A stretch of 64,000 bases of DNA from Lepraria neglecta (taxonomy: Eukaryota > Ascomycota > Lecanoromycetes > Lecanorales > Stereocaulaceae). Each line of letters opens with the position of its first letter. Positions within the stretch are counted from its first letter, which is position 1. The notes beneath the pieces are model-generated. The model was given only the letters and a program-made list of their open reading frames with translations. It made no database searches and was not told the DNA's origin. The stretch is taken from assembly GCA_033220425.1 (NCBI GenBank), contig CM065650.1:2728001-2792000 (forward strand), written 5' to 3'. Position numbers and translations under genes: made by a program. Below, piece after piece: positions 21,445 through 35,114 of the stretch.

Positions 21445-24400
21445 TCATACCATACCACTCCTCCCCAACCGCATATAATCCTCATACAGCGCCTTCCAAA
21501 CCGCCCTCCCACTCTCATCCATCGCCGCATTCATCGTCCGCATAACCTCCTGCGACATCACAGCCATCACAGCATGCAGTCCCGGATCCAGCGCCGCCTT
21601 CATCTCAGGTAGCAATCGCCCTTTCAATTGACAAGTACAATACTCCATGATCAGATACGGAAGATGCTGTCCCGCAATACTCTTCGCTTTTTTCGTTTCG
21701 TCATTTAGTTCGAACCGTGATCGTTTCTTGGAGCGCGTGACGGATGAGACGGTGGGGTCGCAGAGGGTGGTTAGGAGGCGGGTGTAGGCTGCTGCATGGG
21801 GTTCTGTGAAGACTGAGGGTGTGTCTAAGGAGGAATCGGTGGGTTTGTAGGGTATAAAGAGGCAGTGGAGTAAGGATTTTAGTGCGAGGATGACAAGGTG
21901 GTAGCGGCCGCCGATCTTGGTGCGGTGTATGGCGAGTATGTTGCCAAATAGCCGGCATAGGCCAATGTATAGCATAGCTGAGTATCGCTCGTTTATCTGG
22001 TCTTCGAGGTGGGATGATTTGGCACTAATGGCAGAAAGTAAATTGTCGATATGCCATTGCGTGATGATCCGAGGCTTAACGTGATTAACCAGAGAATCTT
22101 GCCAGGCATTGAGAAGTCTTACATGTTTCTGTGAAAGCATGCTTATGCATTGTATCGTAAGCATACAATCACGGAAGGCGATTGGTTGGAAAAGGGTTCT
22201 GCATAAGAGGGTGAATGTGCGAGATATGCTATCGCGAAGCTCCTCAATATCTTGATCTGGTGCACAATGTTCAGTCTGAGCAGGCTTATATTTCGAGACT
22301 GACTTACCTTTCATAGAGGCTATTGCTATTCCGACCGTATAGAGTTCCGAGTAAGTCAAGCATTTGTCTACATCAAGGTCATATTCGAAGCAAAGCTGTG
22401 CTTTGCTTTGTAGTCTTAGAGATGGCATTATCTCTCGGAGGGAGTCTAAGAGATTGTTTTTCTCCTTAGCGGATTTCACTGCCGCCATTAGCATCTTACA
22501 CTCGTGATCAGTGTCCAGGTTTCAACCGACTTTCTTGTATTTTCCTGCTTGTGCGCAGGACATTTGGATGGAGGTTCGAATCGCGAGCGTCGAGCAACAA
22601 CTCAACTCTTGCAAGACGTGCTATTAAGTAGTCAACCCCGCAACTGTCTTTGCATGACCTCTCAATTACGTCGCCATTGACGTTTGCTGAAATGGCTTTG
22701 AGAAGCCCAGAGGGACCACTATCACCGAAAAGCCGGAGTGAAACTAAGAAGTCAGTCAGCCAGCCCTGTCTCGTTAAGTACAAAAATGTTACCTACTTTG
22801 TGTGAGGTTTGGATGAATGCCCAGAAGGTCTGAATAACCAGCAAGGCATTCTAGATTCACACCGGAGAAGTGCCTTTGATCAGGTGTTTGAACAAGGGGG
22901 AAAATTTGGCGATTATCGAGATCAAGGATAATTTCCAGATGGTACAACCGCGCGGTATCAAGTGTTTGCCGTATTTCGTCTAGAGTTTTGGGAAGTTCGT
23001 TACGGTGTCGAGAGTATGCATCAAGAGATTCCTCAATCATTGCTGAAAGCGCGGCTGTGCAATTGATTTTGTCCTCATATTTGTGTTCTAGTAGCTCGGA
23101 TATTTGATCGTAGAAAGTTTGGAGGTAGTCTAGGCTGCTCTGCTGCTCGAACGTCGAGAATAGATAGCTGCATATAGTCAGTGACGACACGGCTGTGTTT
23201 AGTCGCTTGGGAAGGTACCTCATCACAGAACGTGTAACCGTTCTCAATGCATCCACGCTATTCACAGTATTGGTCGTCCAATGTATGACTCCGTCAATGC
23301 CGTATGCCAGCCTGATCAATGCTGCCTCCTCGATTATCTGAGCATTACCCTTCTTTGAGACTTCTTTTGCGTTCGCAAGAATGTCCATGGATTTGTTAGG
23401 CATTGTCAGCAGCTTAGCCAGCATAGTGAGATGATCAGCTGTAATTGCAAGGCTCGGTATCTTCGCATACAAGAGGATACGAAGGATTCGGTTGGCAATC
23501 ACACTCCTGTGTCCACGTTCGAGAGCCTGGACAGGGATTGTTTGGATGCTACTGAAAGCCAACACATAGTCTGCCGTTCCAATATCCCAGTACTTTGGGT
23601 CGCCGAAGTTGGATATGCTTAGGTAGTGATCAACCTGAAAGCTCCTCAGATGCTCTGTAAAATTTGGTCAATACATCAAGTTCAATGGCAGTTGAGTGAA
23701 CTTACTTAAGGTAGAGGCGTGTTCGCCTAGAACATCAGGATGATGCAACATTTTCCATGGCCAAGAGTAGTCAATAGACCCAGAAGACATTGACTGAGAT
23801 AATCTTTGCTGGTATACTGCACACCAGTAAAGCTGTTCAATGAGACGTGTTTGTATGCTGGCATCTAAACAACTGTATATGGTGAGACACCACCCAGAAC
23901 TACTTTCAGAAAAGTCAACTTACTTTAGAACACTTGACGACGTGAGTACGTCTGCAACACATCCAAGGTAAAGCGTATCAACGGAAGTAATTTTGATGCT
24001 GAATTCGTCCCATCGAGGAACAGTGTCAGGGAATTTGATAGTTTGGAAGTGATCGTGGCTTATACGATGACAAAAAGGCTCCATCTCGTCCATAATTTTT
24101 TCGACTGCTGATTCGACTTGGCTACGTGATGAAAATTGCAGATTCTCCCAGAAAGAATCGCCCTTGGCCGCGAATCGGAGAATAAATCTGAAAGCGTGAA
24201 GCTCTTCACTCAAGTCTCTCTTCTCGTCAGGCAAATTCTCGGAAGAAATCCGGTTGATACGCCCAGAGGCCGTGCATATTGCTGAATGTGCTTTGCGTTT
24301 GAACACGGAAGAGTCGTGCAACGTGAGCCAGTGGTCTGCAATCGTTGCTTTGATTCTCCATATTCTCCACCTGTACGTCTGAGATGAAGCTCCCGAGAGG

Positions 24401-26688
24401 AGTACGCCGAGTAAACCAAATACAGACTGAGCTGATTCAGTGAGCTTGGCCATTGTTTCATCTTGATTGATCCCCGCGAAAAGGCTGTCGATAATGACCA
24501 GGCCTGCGAGGGAGCCTCCTTTGTCATTGGGCACATTTGAAATTAATGGTGTTACATCGCTGACTGCCGCCGAGAGAATCTGGTCAATTTGGCTTGCAGT
24601 GAAAGCTGGCTCCACCAACTGTGAAACAGCTTGCAAGAGCTGATCGTCCTCCCAGATGCTTGGACCGTCGTCTGTATCATCTCGCTGTGCTTCAAGTCTC
24701 TTTCGCAAGACACGAAGCTGCTCCTTCCAATTTTGAATGAAGCCAGTCAGATTTCGAGCATCAGCAAAAGCGTTGCACAGAGGAATGATGACGTGAGACC
24801 GTACATGATCGTAGTCTGAACTTGATTCCATCTGTCCTTCGGTAATTTTGAAAAGTAAGGAAGATAGGTACTTGTTAGGCGTCCGATGTAAGTGGATGTG
24901 GTCAGAGTTGGCGGAAGAAGCTGGAACGATGAAGACATTTGCATCGTTCTGAATACAGAGACTAATTACGCTCCATTGAACACCGGCATCTGTTCCCCTG
25001 GTGAAGAGACCTGAGACTTGATCTAAAATTGTTTCTGTGGTTGGCAGACTCAAGTGAAGTTTGCCTTTCACGGCTTTTTCCATCATGCACTTTACCAACG
25101 TAACATGGTATCTCTGCGCTTCGAAGGCATTGATACTAGGCAAGAACGTCGCAGCGCACTCGGCAAGCTGGCTGAACAATTCCTCTAGCCATGGGTCTTC
25201 GATTCTACGCAGCTTTGGCGTATTCCTCGGGGAGCTACCGAGCGCAATATCAAACAGCAGCGAGAGAAGTGTGAGAATGTGTTGGGCTTCGGTCTTCCAA
25301 AAACTTCTTTCTAAACCGAATTTTCTCCTGTCAATTACAGTTACCTCTCCTGGCAAGGGAAAGCGGAAAAGTGTCAATATGGAGACCAAATCTTGGCTGA
25401 GAGAAGTTGAGGTTTCTCCAGCACGGATCTGGCTGGGTGTCTCAGCATCAAAAATCGAGGCACGATACGGCAGGATGACGTGTTTGATGAGCATTTCTTC
25501 TAACGAACTCGTGACCATTTCCATGTCCTTCTCCGGAGATGAGCATTCGCGACATCGGTTTAGGAGCTGGAGGGCTGGCAACATGCAATGAGCTCTGAAT
25601 GCTCGCTAATCGTGATATTAGCCTCGAGTACTTTTGTAAATCCTGCGGAACATACGTTGCTTTCGTTGTCATGCGGGTCTTGGCGGGAAAGTGAGCGAGT
25701 GCTCCACAGCTCGACCACTGAGGACACACAGAATCTATAGGCGGTGTTCTCTAAATGTTTTCGTGCTTCAAAAGTGTTTGAACTTCTTCGTTCCGAAATT
25801 CTGTTCGGTTCCTGTAACAGATGATTTGTGAGATACAGAGAACTTCCCAAAACAAGTGCGGCGTCTTGCGAGGAGCTTCTCAGTGCACTCTTGATATGCT
25901 CCACAGCAAATCCTTGAGTATGGTCTGAGTCCTCCGTTAAAGCCCCCACCTGCGCGATAGCAGCGCATATAGCCATGTAGAGCGTATCAACTGCTCCAGT
26001 AGTAGTACTGGATGTCGAGGAAGATATTGGGACCTCAGTGCTATCTCTTTTCCGCTTTCTCGAGGTTCTTGACTCGCTCGAGGAGCTATACATCATGCCC
26101 GAACTGGCGTCTGAAGTGTCTTGGCTACCTCCGCCTTCTCGACTTGGCACTGATAGCCCTCTGTTCACATTCTCGTGGTACCATTGGAGCGTTTTGCGAA
26201 CGATGGTGGTGAAGCTGTAGGTCTTGAGAATACCAGCAGTCTTCGAAAGGGGAATGCGAACAATCAGTTCGCGAAGGAGGAACCAAGCTTTGAAGTAGAG
26301 ACATGGACTGTGTTGGATCAGCAAAACGCATTGGAATTGACACACACCTTAACAAACCTGGGTGGCTCCTCTTTACTGGTCTGAAATTTCTTGAGTAGCC
26401 ATCTCAGTGCCCACTCTGATCTTGGGTCAAAGGTAGTATGTAGCCGCGAAATTTGCTCGCCTCCAGCTTTGAGGAAGGCCTTCCATTTATCGTGGACGTC
26501 GATGTCGAGAATGTTGCAGGCATGGGCAATCTGTATTGCGAACGGTTCATCGCTTTTGTCGAGCGTTAGGATGCTTCGCTGCTGCCGCAGCGGGCCCTCT
26601 GACTGTATGCTGTTAGTGACGTAGCTGCAGATTACCTTGGATTTTCTGAATCGATGCTTACCAGAGCCAATGGGGCTATTCGGGCCAT
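21445..26688 (-). CDS. URB2: Nucleolar pre-ribosome factor Urb2/Npa2
   Basis: Large helical-repeat nucleolar protein needed for 27S pre-rRNA processing and early 60S subunit assembly with Npa1/Urb1. Proposed exons: 26688-26662, 26602-26358, 26307-25656, 25605-23924, 23872-23706, 23654-22797, 22743-22308, 22256-21445, giving about 1625 aa. The C-terminus carries the Urb2 family signature (AGQHLPYLIMEYCTCQLKGRLLPE, then MNAAMDESGRAVWKALYEDY). The 51-nt intron 22257-22307 is a multiple of three and has no stop, so it is easily missed. Summed exons are one base too long: near 22520-22522 the frame must move by one base between KIQESRL and DTDHECKMLMAAVKSA, with no acceptable intron. Because the rest is conserved and the gene is usually essential, a sequence error is the simplest cause. 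The short first exon (MARIAPLAL) is inferred. Confidence 0.85.
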
Positions 26689-26966
26689 CAGCCCGCCTAA
26701 ATGAACGTACTGAGCACAGCTCACTCTAGATGTCAAACTCGTCCAGAAATGTTCGTGCACTTTTTCGATACGAGGAAGGTTAGCCGAAGCCTCTGGATCA
26801 AAGTTAATCCGCTCCGCTTCGGATCTGGCACGCCAGCAAGCTCCAACTTTTCGAAGCACACGACGGCCGCAGCAACACTCATCTAGAAGCCTTCCCCCAA
26901 CGTAAGTCCTCATCCGCACGATACAGTCACATTCTAACGAGCATCCCGTAGCTCAGTGCCTCTGCA
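26689..26966. promoter_or_regulatory. Divergent promoter of URB2 and MIC10
   Basis: A 278-bp region between the two divergent start codons. It presumably drives both genes. I saw no distinctive binding site. Confidence 0.5.
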
Positions 26967-27396
26967 ATGGCCGACACGCCACCATCCACCCCCCTTCCGC
27001 CAGCGGCGCAACCCTCCAAACCCGTGAGCGAGGCCTTGCTTAATGACAAAGTACGGGAACAACCCATTGGATACCCCAAAGACCGTTACTGACATGAGGC
27101 ATTATAGTGGGACCACGTAATATCCTCCCTCTTAATCCGCTCAACCCTCGGCCTCTCCTTCGGCGTCGTCTTCTCCGTCCTCCTGTTCAAGCGAAGACAG
27201 TGGCCTGCGTGGGTGGGATTGGGTTTTGGAGCTGGGAGGGCTTGGGAGGAAGCTGATGGTACGCTCTGTCTAACATCCTTGCGAAGTTTACGCGTGTTGG
27301 TGGAGGCATCGGCTAATGTGATGTTCGTGTATAGCTACGTTTAAGCGGGGAGCAGCACCGAACGGACGGGATGGATTAAGGATGGTGAGATCGTGA
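26967..27396 (+). CDS. MIC10: MICOS complex subunit Mic10
   Basis: Small mitochondrial inner-membrane protein that oligomerises and bends membrane at cristae junctions. Exons 26967-27050, 27108-27258 and 27335-27396 give 98 aa; introns are 57 and 76 nt. After a Pro-rich N-terminus come the conserved SEALLNDKWDHVISSLLIRS and two membrane helices with the family glycine motifs: GLSFGVVFSVLLFKRR and WPAWVGLGFGAGRAW. The hairpin with KRR in the loop is the diagnostic feature. Length equals the family norm. Divergent from URB2 and convergent with NUP188. Confidence 0.93.
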
Positions 27397-27929
27397 GAGT
27401 CCTCGGGAATAGAAAGACGAGGTGATGGTTTCATACTGCGAATAGATGGCTGGGGTTACTGGTGCCTGTAAGATGATGCATTGTAGGTATGATACTCCTG
27501 AATCAAAATTCTGGCGGCTTTGGGATACAATGCGCTTATGGAAGGTCCATTTCGATTTTACAAAGAGCCATGCATGATACGGTAGGCAGCACGAGCCTTC
27601 GTCAGCATGGAAGAGGTGCTGTCGTATTGTTACACTACGGGATTTCAATGACTTATACTTCTTGATGCTGGGCGTGTTGGGTGCATGGCAAAGTCTGAAA
27701 TGTATGCCAATAGAATTCCTTTACTGTTGTCTTTTCGAAGCACAGCGCATATACACACTCGTAAATCCGAGGTAAGCTGTGATCTTGGGAAGAATTGACT
27801 AGGTGTGTACTGCAGTCTGCACTGAACCCTTTCCAGAAAACTTTTGCATAATCATCATGGCTATGCTACAGTCCTATCTTTCACAGGACCTCAAACGCCA
27901 AATGCTTATGCAGAAACAAACCCACATCA
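27397..27929. other. Convergent intergenic region
   Basis: Between the MIC10 and NUP188 stop codons; likely both 3' UTRs. No gene seen. Confidence 0.5.
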
Positions 27930-30900
27930 CTACGCACCACTCTGACTCTCCAAAATGCCCACCACACTCCTCATTTCCTCCACAACCTTCTCCTCTAGTC
28001 TATTTTCACAACTCACGTCCGCCTTCAGCGGCTTCGCCCTCCTCCACGCTTCCTCCCTCTCACTAGTGGGCACAATCCTATCCCTCAGACCTCCTCTCCT
28101 GGACAACCACCCCTCGGCATCCTCTTTGACCTGCGCCCTATCCCACTTGACCTCCTCCATCTGGCTCGCAATAACACCAGCACTACCGCCCGCTTCACGG
28201 AAGCTGTGGAGAATGGTCGTTACTAGGGCGAGATTGACGGCTTCTGACGCCATTGTGATGGTGATGTATTCTGCATTCGGGTCGTTGGTGGAAGCACGGG
28301 GGTTTGATGCAAAGACGTTGCTGGCGCGGGAAAGTTGGTGCGGGAAGTTGTTTAGCGCGGCCGCTATCTCTGCGGCTAGAGGTGCGCCGACTGCGTGGAG
28401 GAGGTTGAGAAGGAGGGGAAGGAGGCCGCGGGCCCAGATAGTGTACAAGCGTGCTGGCTGGTCGAATGGGCCGAATGCGTGTGATTGTAGTAGACGGATT
28501 AGGTTCGTGGATAAGATGTGAGTGAGGACGCCTTCGACGGCTAGTGATTCGGCGAGAGAGGGAACAGAAGACATTTCGAGGAGGAAGAAGATGCTGAGTT
28601 CGCCGTAGACGGGGTCGCCGGATGTGGCGAGCTGGTCGGACCAGGAGAGGAGAGTAGATGCACAGCGTGCTGTTTGGGAGTCCGCGAAGGAGGTGAAGAG
28701 GTGCGTGGTGTTGCGGGAGATGTCGGGGATGTGGAGGACAGAGCGGAGGATGGCTGTTATGAGGGAGAAGTCGGAGGGGTGGAAGAGCGTGGGGCTATCA
28801 TGGAGGATGATGGTTAAGGATCGGAAGCCTTGGGCGACGATGGTGGTCAGGATCTCGAGGGCGATTTGAATGATCTGCGTAGGAGTAGAAGACCATTTCG
28901 GTGCCAATGCGCCATCAGCTCGCGAGGACTCGATATCTCCTGTTGGTGTAGGATCTGTTGATGTATGAACTTGAAGGGCGAGATAAAGGATCTTTAGAAG
29001 CATTCGATGGTAGTCGGCGTTGTCTCCATCCAGAGCAGATCCAAGATTGGAGTTGTGCATTCGCAGTGTGTTCCATGCGACCGGAAGTATGTTCTTGACT
29101 TCAGTCTCAGTAGACTTGATCTCGAGCAGCCGCTGTAACAAGGTAAAAGCTAAGTCTGCCCGTGATTGGGCTAGTCTCTCGAAGATAGTCTCCGGCAATT
29201 TATTCTCAGCATTTGCCCTGAGGCAGTCGGTAACGGCTACCGCCATAATTCTCTGGAATTTGGGCTCTGAGGCCAACGGGCCACTCAGCTCCACCAGCAG
29301 AGACTTCCAGCTATGGAAGAGGTTCTATAAAACGACAAGTTAGACAATGAAGGGCAAAAAGAACAACCAAGACTCACCACTTGAGACTCTACTATCGACA
29401 GATTGAAATTAGCTCTCTTGAGTTCTTCAGCAAACCCCTGACCCTTTTTCCCAACCCACGCAGGATCATAAGCTAACATCTTATTTGCAAGATCGAGGTC
29501 ATAGTAGAAAGCGTCTCCAAGCAAAGGCTTCCTTATCGTAGTCCGTTTGAAGTCTGAAAGACTACAGCCCGGGAACTTGACTTCGAAGTTTTGACGCAGA
29601 TTCCCATGAAGAGAAGTATTGTAGCTTGGCGTTGAGATTGCGTTCTTGATGAGATATGTCAGATGAGGAACCAGGTTTTTCGAGAACTGCCTATTGCCCA
29701 TTTGCTGAGTATATTGGGTGTACATTGAGAGTATGTCTGCGACAAGTGATGCCATTTGTACGCTGTTGTAGTCCGCAGATGTTTTGTATGACTGATCACG
29801 AGACGTAGCAGTAATCGACCCGATATGAGCACCATACTCCGAGATTGTTTTGAGGAAGTGAGAATGCTGCTCCATGGTGGTCAATACCCAAGGCCAGAAG
29901 TCCGCAGCAAGCGCTACAAACTCTAGCATACTCAGGGCCTTTCGAGGCTCAAGCTTGTCGATGTTGGCAAGTGCATCCAGCGCGATGTTCAAGATGGGCT
30001 CAGAGCGCCGAGAGCTCAGTGCAGCCGCATCGGTCCTATCTTTGAAAGTGTCGCGAGGCGTACTGCCTGTCAGAACAAATATGGCGAGCCACTGCTGGCG
30101 CTTACTGACGACTGCCGAGAGCAATCTCCAAATTGCGGATGATAAAGCATCATTGTTCAGAGGTTGATCCAGCATTGAAAGCACGTCGAGAAAATGATTT
30201 GCAGTCTCCTGTCCAAGATGACCCAACAATGAAGGAGGCTGTTGACCAGTAGCTGCTGCGGAGCGTACAAGAGCATCGAACAAATCCACCACGGGTAGCT
30301 TGTAACTCTCATGAGCCGCATACACCTTAGCAAGGATAGAAGCAGCCTTGAACATTTGGTCTTCCAGATAAGAAAGGGGAAGCTGAAGTAGCTGATTGAC
30401 CCGGATCAGTGTGCTAGCGAGGCTGAGCACTTCTTTGACCTGCGCAGTCCAATACTGCACGTGACGTGTAGGTAGCGTAGTGGTTGGGGTCGTGATGCCT
30501 TCGCCCAGGATGTGAAGGAATGGCAATACGGTCACGTCGTTGCTTGAACTTGACAAGAATACATCGATGATGTACTCGGCTGACGGAGCAAGCGTACGTG
30601 TGAGTTTCTGTGAAAGATCTGGAGTATCGTTGACATCGAAGCAGTATCCTACAACCCTGTTAAAAATCGAGCACAACCAAGAGTTGATTTCCATTCGGTC
30701 AAGCCGCTCAAGGAATTTCCAGTTCATTGTACTTTCGAACACTTCGATCATCATCCGTGTGAAGCTCAACAAAACCCTTTCCATTGCCGTCTGAGATGTT
30801 CCTGCACCTAGTGAGTTGACGTTGTCAAAGCGTGCAACAGCTTTTGTAGGGGTCTTTCGGGAGACCACATGGGCCACGGCATCCTCGATGAGCGCGTCAT

Positions 30901-33747
30901 ATAAACGAATGCAACCGAGAAGGAAATCATAGCGACCCAAGACCAGCTCCTGAGTGGCAACGACGGCCGTGAGCTGGCTCTCATCCCTTCCAATGCCCAA
31001 AAGACCACTTCTGCCGAGGAAAGGCCACACCCTGTCTGGCATTAATGGCAGAAGCGCATACGTGAAATGGATGCATTGCACAAGTATTTCGACACACTCG
31101 ATGTCCTCTGAAGTCTTCCAATTTCGAAAAAGCTCTCTCTCAAATATGTCGAATATGACAGAGACGATGTCCTGGTTTCGGTCAAGCCCATCGCTGGCAG
31201 ACCCAAGTATCGTTTGCGCCAATTCGATGGTGTCGTTCGATATCTGACCCAGTGAAGATCCTCTTACAACGGAGGATAACATGGAAGTGATCAAGCTGAT
31301 AATATCCCCAACAATGTCTAGAGAGAACGTAGAGTCCGAGAAATTCTTGTGTAGATCATCAACATTGGACGCACACTGCAAGACTTTGCCGATGTAATTT
31401 AGTCCAGAGTGTTCTTGATTCCATGCAACAATGAAAGGTTTCGAATCGTTCTGGATCTCCCCCTGGGTTCCTGAGGGGATTTCGTGAGACCTAACGGATT
31501 GGTTGTTTTTTGCCCAAGTCTGCGGCCTTTTGTTTGGTCTAAGTGATAGAGCCATGGATTTCTCTGTTGGAGGCCCGATCGTGAACGTCAAAACGTCTGT
31601 GAGCTCGATATGGTCACTTTCCTCTTGTGTGCGTACATTTCTGTATGCGAGGAACTCGGCAGGCATAGAACATGTGAAAGTATCCAGACCATCAAGAATA
31701 GACAATATCGCATGCTCCATTCCGTCCCTGCCATTGTTGTCGAACGCCAGAGCGCGACAGAAATTCAAGAACGGTTGCGATTCGTATGGGAAGCGAGCTG
31801 CAGCCTGCAGAAAAAGCTGTGGACGAAGTACGCTGTCTCTTAAAAATTTTGCGGTGGGGGCAGTCCTCTTAAGGTCTATAGGGCGGTCTAGTGTGTCCCA
31901 GTAGCGCTCGGACCCGGTAATCACCGCGATGGTGGTCTTGATCAAGGCTGGCGTATATTCGATGAAACCGAGACTAGCCCGGATTAATTCGAGAAGTAGA
32001 GCGCGCATCTTTTGTCCTGGTTTGCCTCCATGCTCGAACCCGTACGGGGTGCAATACTGTACTGAGACTGCTTCCATGAAGTCGAAAACTTTGTTGCCTC
32101 CAACGGCATTGTTGGCCAAGTAAAAAATTGGATCGCCATCTATACCTGCGATGGCAACCGTGTCGTAGATTTCTTCGAGTAAGGTTGACTGTTGAGAGGT
32201 ATCACTGCCTGTTGACGATCGGCGCCGCAGCGATGCCAGGCTCGTCCTAGAAGGCCGATCACCGCCATCAGTGTCGGAAGAGTCCGCAGCGCCATATCTG
32301 TCAGCTGCGCGCAAAGACTGTCGGACTTCTCTTGACTCTCTCGTATTCAGCGCGGTTTCCCTGAGAGTTTGCATTATAATCCCCCAAGCTAGAACAGCAG
32401 GGCTCGGAATTCTCAAAGGAGCGACATCTATGAGAATGTCGTTGATTTCGTTGACCGCGGCCGAATCAAGTATATAGGGACCAACCTCGGCCGGATTCGT
32501 CATTGAAGCGGCAGCGGTTGAGGATTGCACAAGCAAATCAAGAGCCTTCCAGGGTTGAAGTATAGCAAGTGAGACGAGCGCTGCAAGCGATTGAAGTGGT
32601 ATATCAAATTGTCCCTGGAGCGTAGGAAGCGGCTGCTCGACCAGTTAGCTGATGATGGTCATCGTTTGTTCCAGACTCACCAATTGGACACTCTCGAAAA
32701 AGCCGCACTCATTCATCAGTCTAAACCAGGAAAGGATTGCAGGAGCTTTCATAATCTTTGAAGACGACTCAAGAAGATTCAAGACAATCCGCATGATGTG
32801 GATTGCCTCCACAAGCTGGTTGCGCGCCCAAGCAAACTCAATCTCCTCTTGAACACCTTCACCTTGAAGCCATCCACTTCCCTTTTCCAAGGCTTCGACT
32901 CTGGCGCGCAGCGCTTCAACGGCATCCACGACTACACTTTTCCGGGTTCCTTTCGGCGACTCCTCAAGGCTCCAAGCTGAGAGAATGGAACCTCCAACTA
33001 CTTCTAACCAGACTGATCGGTCCTGGCCCTGGTCCGCTGCCTTACCAAACCCCTCATCAGTACGGCAAAGTACGGCGAAAGTTATGTATTCGCTGGTTTT
33101 CAGAATATACCGCCGTTCGGACAAATAAGTCTCCAGTAACCTCTGACGCCTCGCGCCATCTTCTTCAAAAGAAGGGCCTCCGTCCCCCAGCAACGACGAT
33201 TTCGCAAGCAGTGAGGAGCCGGGATCAAAGAATGACGTTTGGAATTGAATGGCACCCCTCCCTCCCTTCGAAGATGTGACTCGGTCGCCAGGACTCCCTC
33301 GGAGCAGCAGCGCAGCTGATCTTGTCTGCCACTCCAACACTGCAATTCGAAGTGCAGAGACCTCGTCGATTTTGGTTTCCTTGCTCAGCCATAAAGTGTC
33401 TTCCTGTATCTGCTTAATGTCGTAGCGCGCATGAGCAGAGGGTGTAACATTAATGGTGGAGGTCTTTGTCTCAAAGCTGGATTTCGTTTGCGACGTGGGC
33501 GCGGAGTAGGGTGAGAAGGAGCGAGCGAGTAAGTCTATCGTTTGCGGGTCTGTAAGGTGTTGTTTGAGAGATCCGTTGTCGCTTTCTTCGCCTAGCTGCG
33601 CGAGAGCGACATAGGTACTCTTCCATGAGCTACGGCGCTGTCAGTACTTTCTTCGCTAAAAACATGTTCGTATACATACAGTAGTTGATGCTCTCCACTG
33701 AAGCATCTGTCGAGAGGAGGAAAATAAGCCTCTCCGATTGGTGCCAT
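27930..33747 (-). CDS. NUP188: Nucleoporin Nup188
   Basis: Inner-ring scaffold of the nuclear pore complex; a large alpha-solenoid paralogous to Nup192 that binds Nic96. Exons 33747-33680, 33629-32681, 32632-29378 and 29324-27930 give 1888 aa, close to known filamentous fungal Nup188; introns are 48-53 nt and all phases agree. The start MAPIGEAYFPPLDRC and the following KQIQEDTLWLSKETKIDEVSALRIAVLEWQ stretch (about 130-160) match the Nup188 N-terminal subdomain. The middle holds IAGIDGDPIFYLANNAVGG and YTPALIKTTIAVITGSERYW. The C-terminal quarter is helical without catalytic motifs. A DNA transposon sits 131 bp upstream of the start codon, so the promoter must be short or partly within the element. 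Confidence 0.9.
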
Positions 33748-33878
33748 CGAGGCATCCAAAGAGCTGGATGGGAAATTACAAGCTCCCTACCCGTAGCTGT
33801 TGACTCTCTAGCTTTGTTGAAAGTTCGTGAAGCGCGACTATGCGCGACTGTAATTTACTGGAACTAGTACTACTAGTA

Positions 33879-33934
33879 TAGACCCCACAACCGGCAGGAC
33901 CCTACAACCGGCAGGCGCTAAGCCTAATTAGGCA
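33879..33934 (+). repeat. Left terminal inverted repeat of the pogo-like element
   Basis: Pairs with 35115-35170 with only a few mismatches. It has an internal direct duplication of the ACAACCGGCAG motif. Confidence 0.88.
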
Positions 33935-34242
33935 AACTTCTAAAAAATTAGCAATGTTGTCCACATAAACACCTCCATTCAAGGACATTGCATAGCGAAC
34001 TGACCGAATTGGGGCTCTACAACATACTCGGAGGCAGCGGACTAGTAGTGAAAGAGGCCCTGATATCCAGAATAGCCATATCTTAGATACATAGTGTGGC
34101 ACATCCACCCGAATTCTCAAATACATGAATGTGCTTGCTATATCACATCGCAAATCGAATTCGAAATCAGGCCTGAAAACGCGATTGCAATACCTCCTTC
34201 CTATTTGAGTATAGCTTCTATTCCAGCAGTCGCCGTGGCTTC

Positions 34243-35045
34243 CTAATGATCCGACCTCCTTGCGTAGCCACAGGGTGCTTCCCAGTGGACTACTTGCTGT
34301 TGCTTTCCTTTAAAGATGATCCAGGGCCGAAAGAGTCTTCTGTCGAGCGAGATAAGCTCAAGGAGAGATACCCATTCCCGATTGCCGCAATGAGTGATAT
34401 ATGGTTGGATAGCATGTTTTAAGATGACGCATTTGACCTTCTTTAGGACTCCAAGTATAAAGCCTTTCTCGTCCATATTGTACGTATCCTGGTCTTCCAC
34501 GTTGTACTTCTGCTTCATTGTAATGTAGAGCTCGAACCAATGAGCTATCGTTGCAGGGTCACTGGCGGTGTTATTCCTGTTCTTATCCATGGGCGAGAGG
34601 AATTTCGTTTTCAGATCGGGATGGCGATATAAGAACTTATCGACCTAATGATATCCTAGATCTCTTGTCTTTTCCGAAGCATTTGCTGGGCCATAGAGCG
34701 CAATTGAATAAGCCTTGGTGGCCACCCCCATTTGCCGAGTTATATTATCTATCTCACGATAGAAGCTTCTTCTGCTGGCGAGAGCAATTGCCGTTCCTCG
34801 TCGTATTCCTTCTTTGATTTTGCCCCTTTAATCCGATCTTGTAGAGTACTCCGACTGATCCGAAAGCGACTAGCGATCTGGCAAATAGGTTCGGCTTGTG
34901 AGGTGCTAACAACTTTGTGATAAAAGTGCAGAGCCAACAGGATTCTTTGCTCCTTTAGGAGCTCTGGAGGACCTGTCTGGAGGTCTTCGTCATCGGCTAG
35001 ATCTGGGAGAGGGTCCGGGGGCTTGTGGAGCGTTGACGTGGCCAT
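34243..35045 (-). pseudogene. Pogo/Fot1-like transposase remnant
   Basis: From 35045 the product starts MATSTLHKPPDPLPDLAD and contains a psq/CENP-B-type helix-turn-helix (ICQIASRFRISRSTLQDRIKG). After a one-base slip near 34748 it continues TRQMGVATKAYS, a TAG in place of Trp within GYHWVDKF (about 34636), and the DDE region YNMDEKGFILGVLKK with the first catalytic Asp. It ends after WIIFKGKQQQ; the second and third acidic residues are not found. W-to-stop changes fit G-to-A transitions as left by RIP. Not functional. Confidence 0.8.
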
Positions 35046-35114
35046 AATGGTGGAGTTGAGTGGGTGATATGGAGCAATTCGAATAGAATTGTTTATGGTA
35101 TTTGTTTACTACTA

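Noticed and set aside
21188-21448. 86-codon minus frame overlapping the URB2 stop by ATGA
   Set aside because: Looks like a bacterial-style overlap but this is a fungal genome; no conserved features, and it probably lies in the URB2 3' UTR.
27955-28521. 188-codon plus-strand frame over the NUP188 3' end
   Set aside because: Lies antisense to a conserved exon with typical mirror composition; no promoter or motifs.
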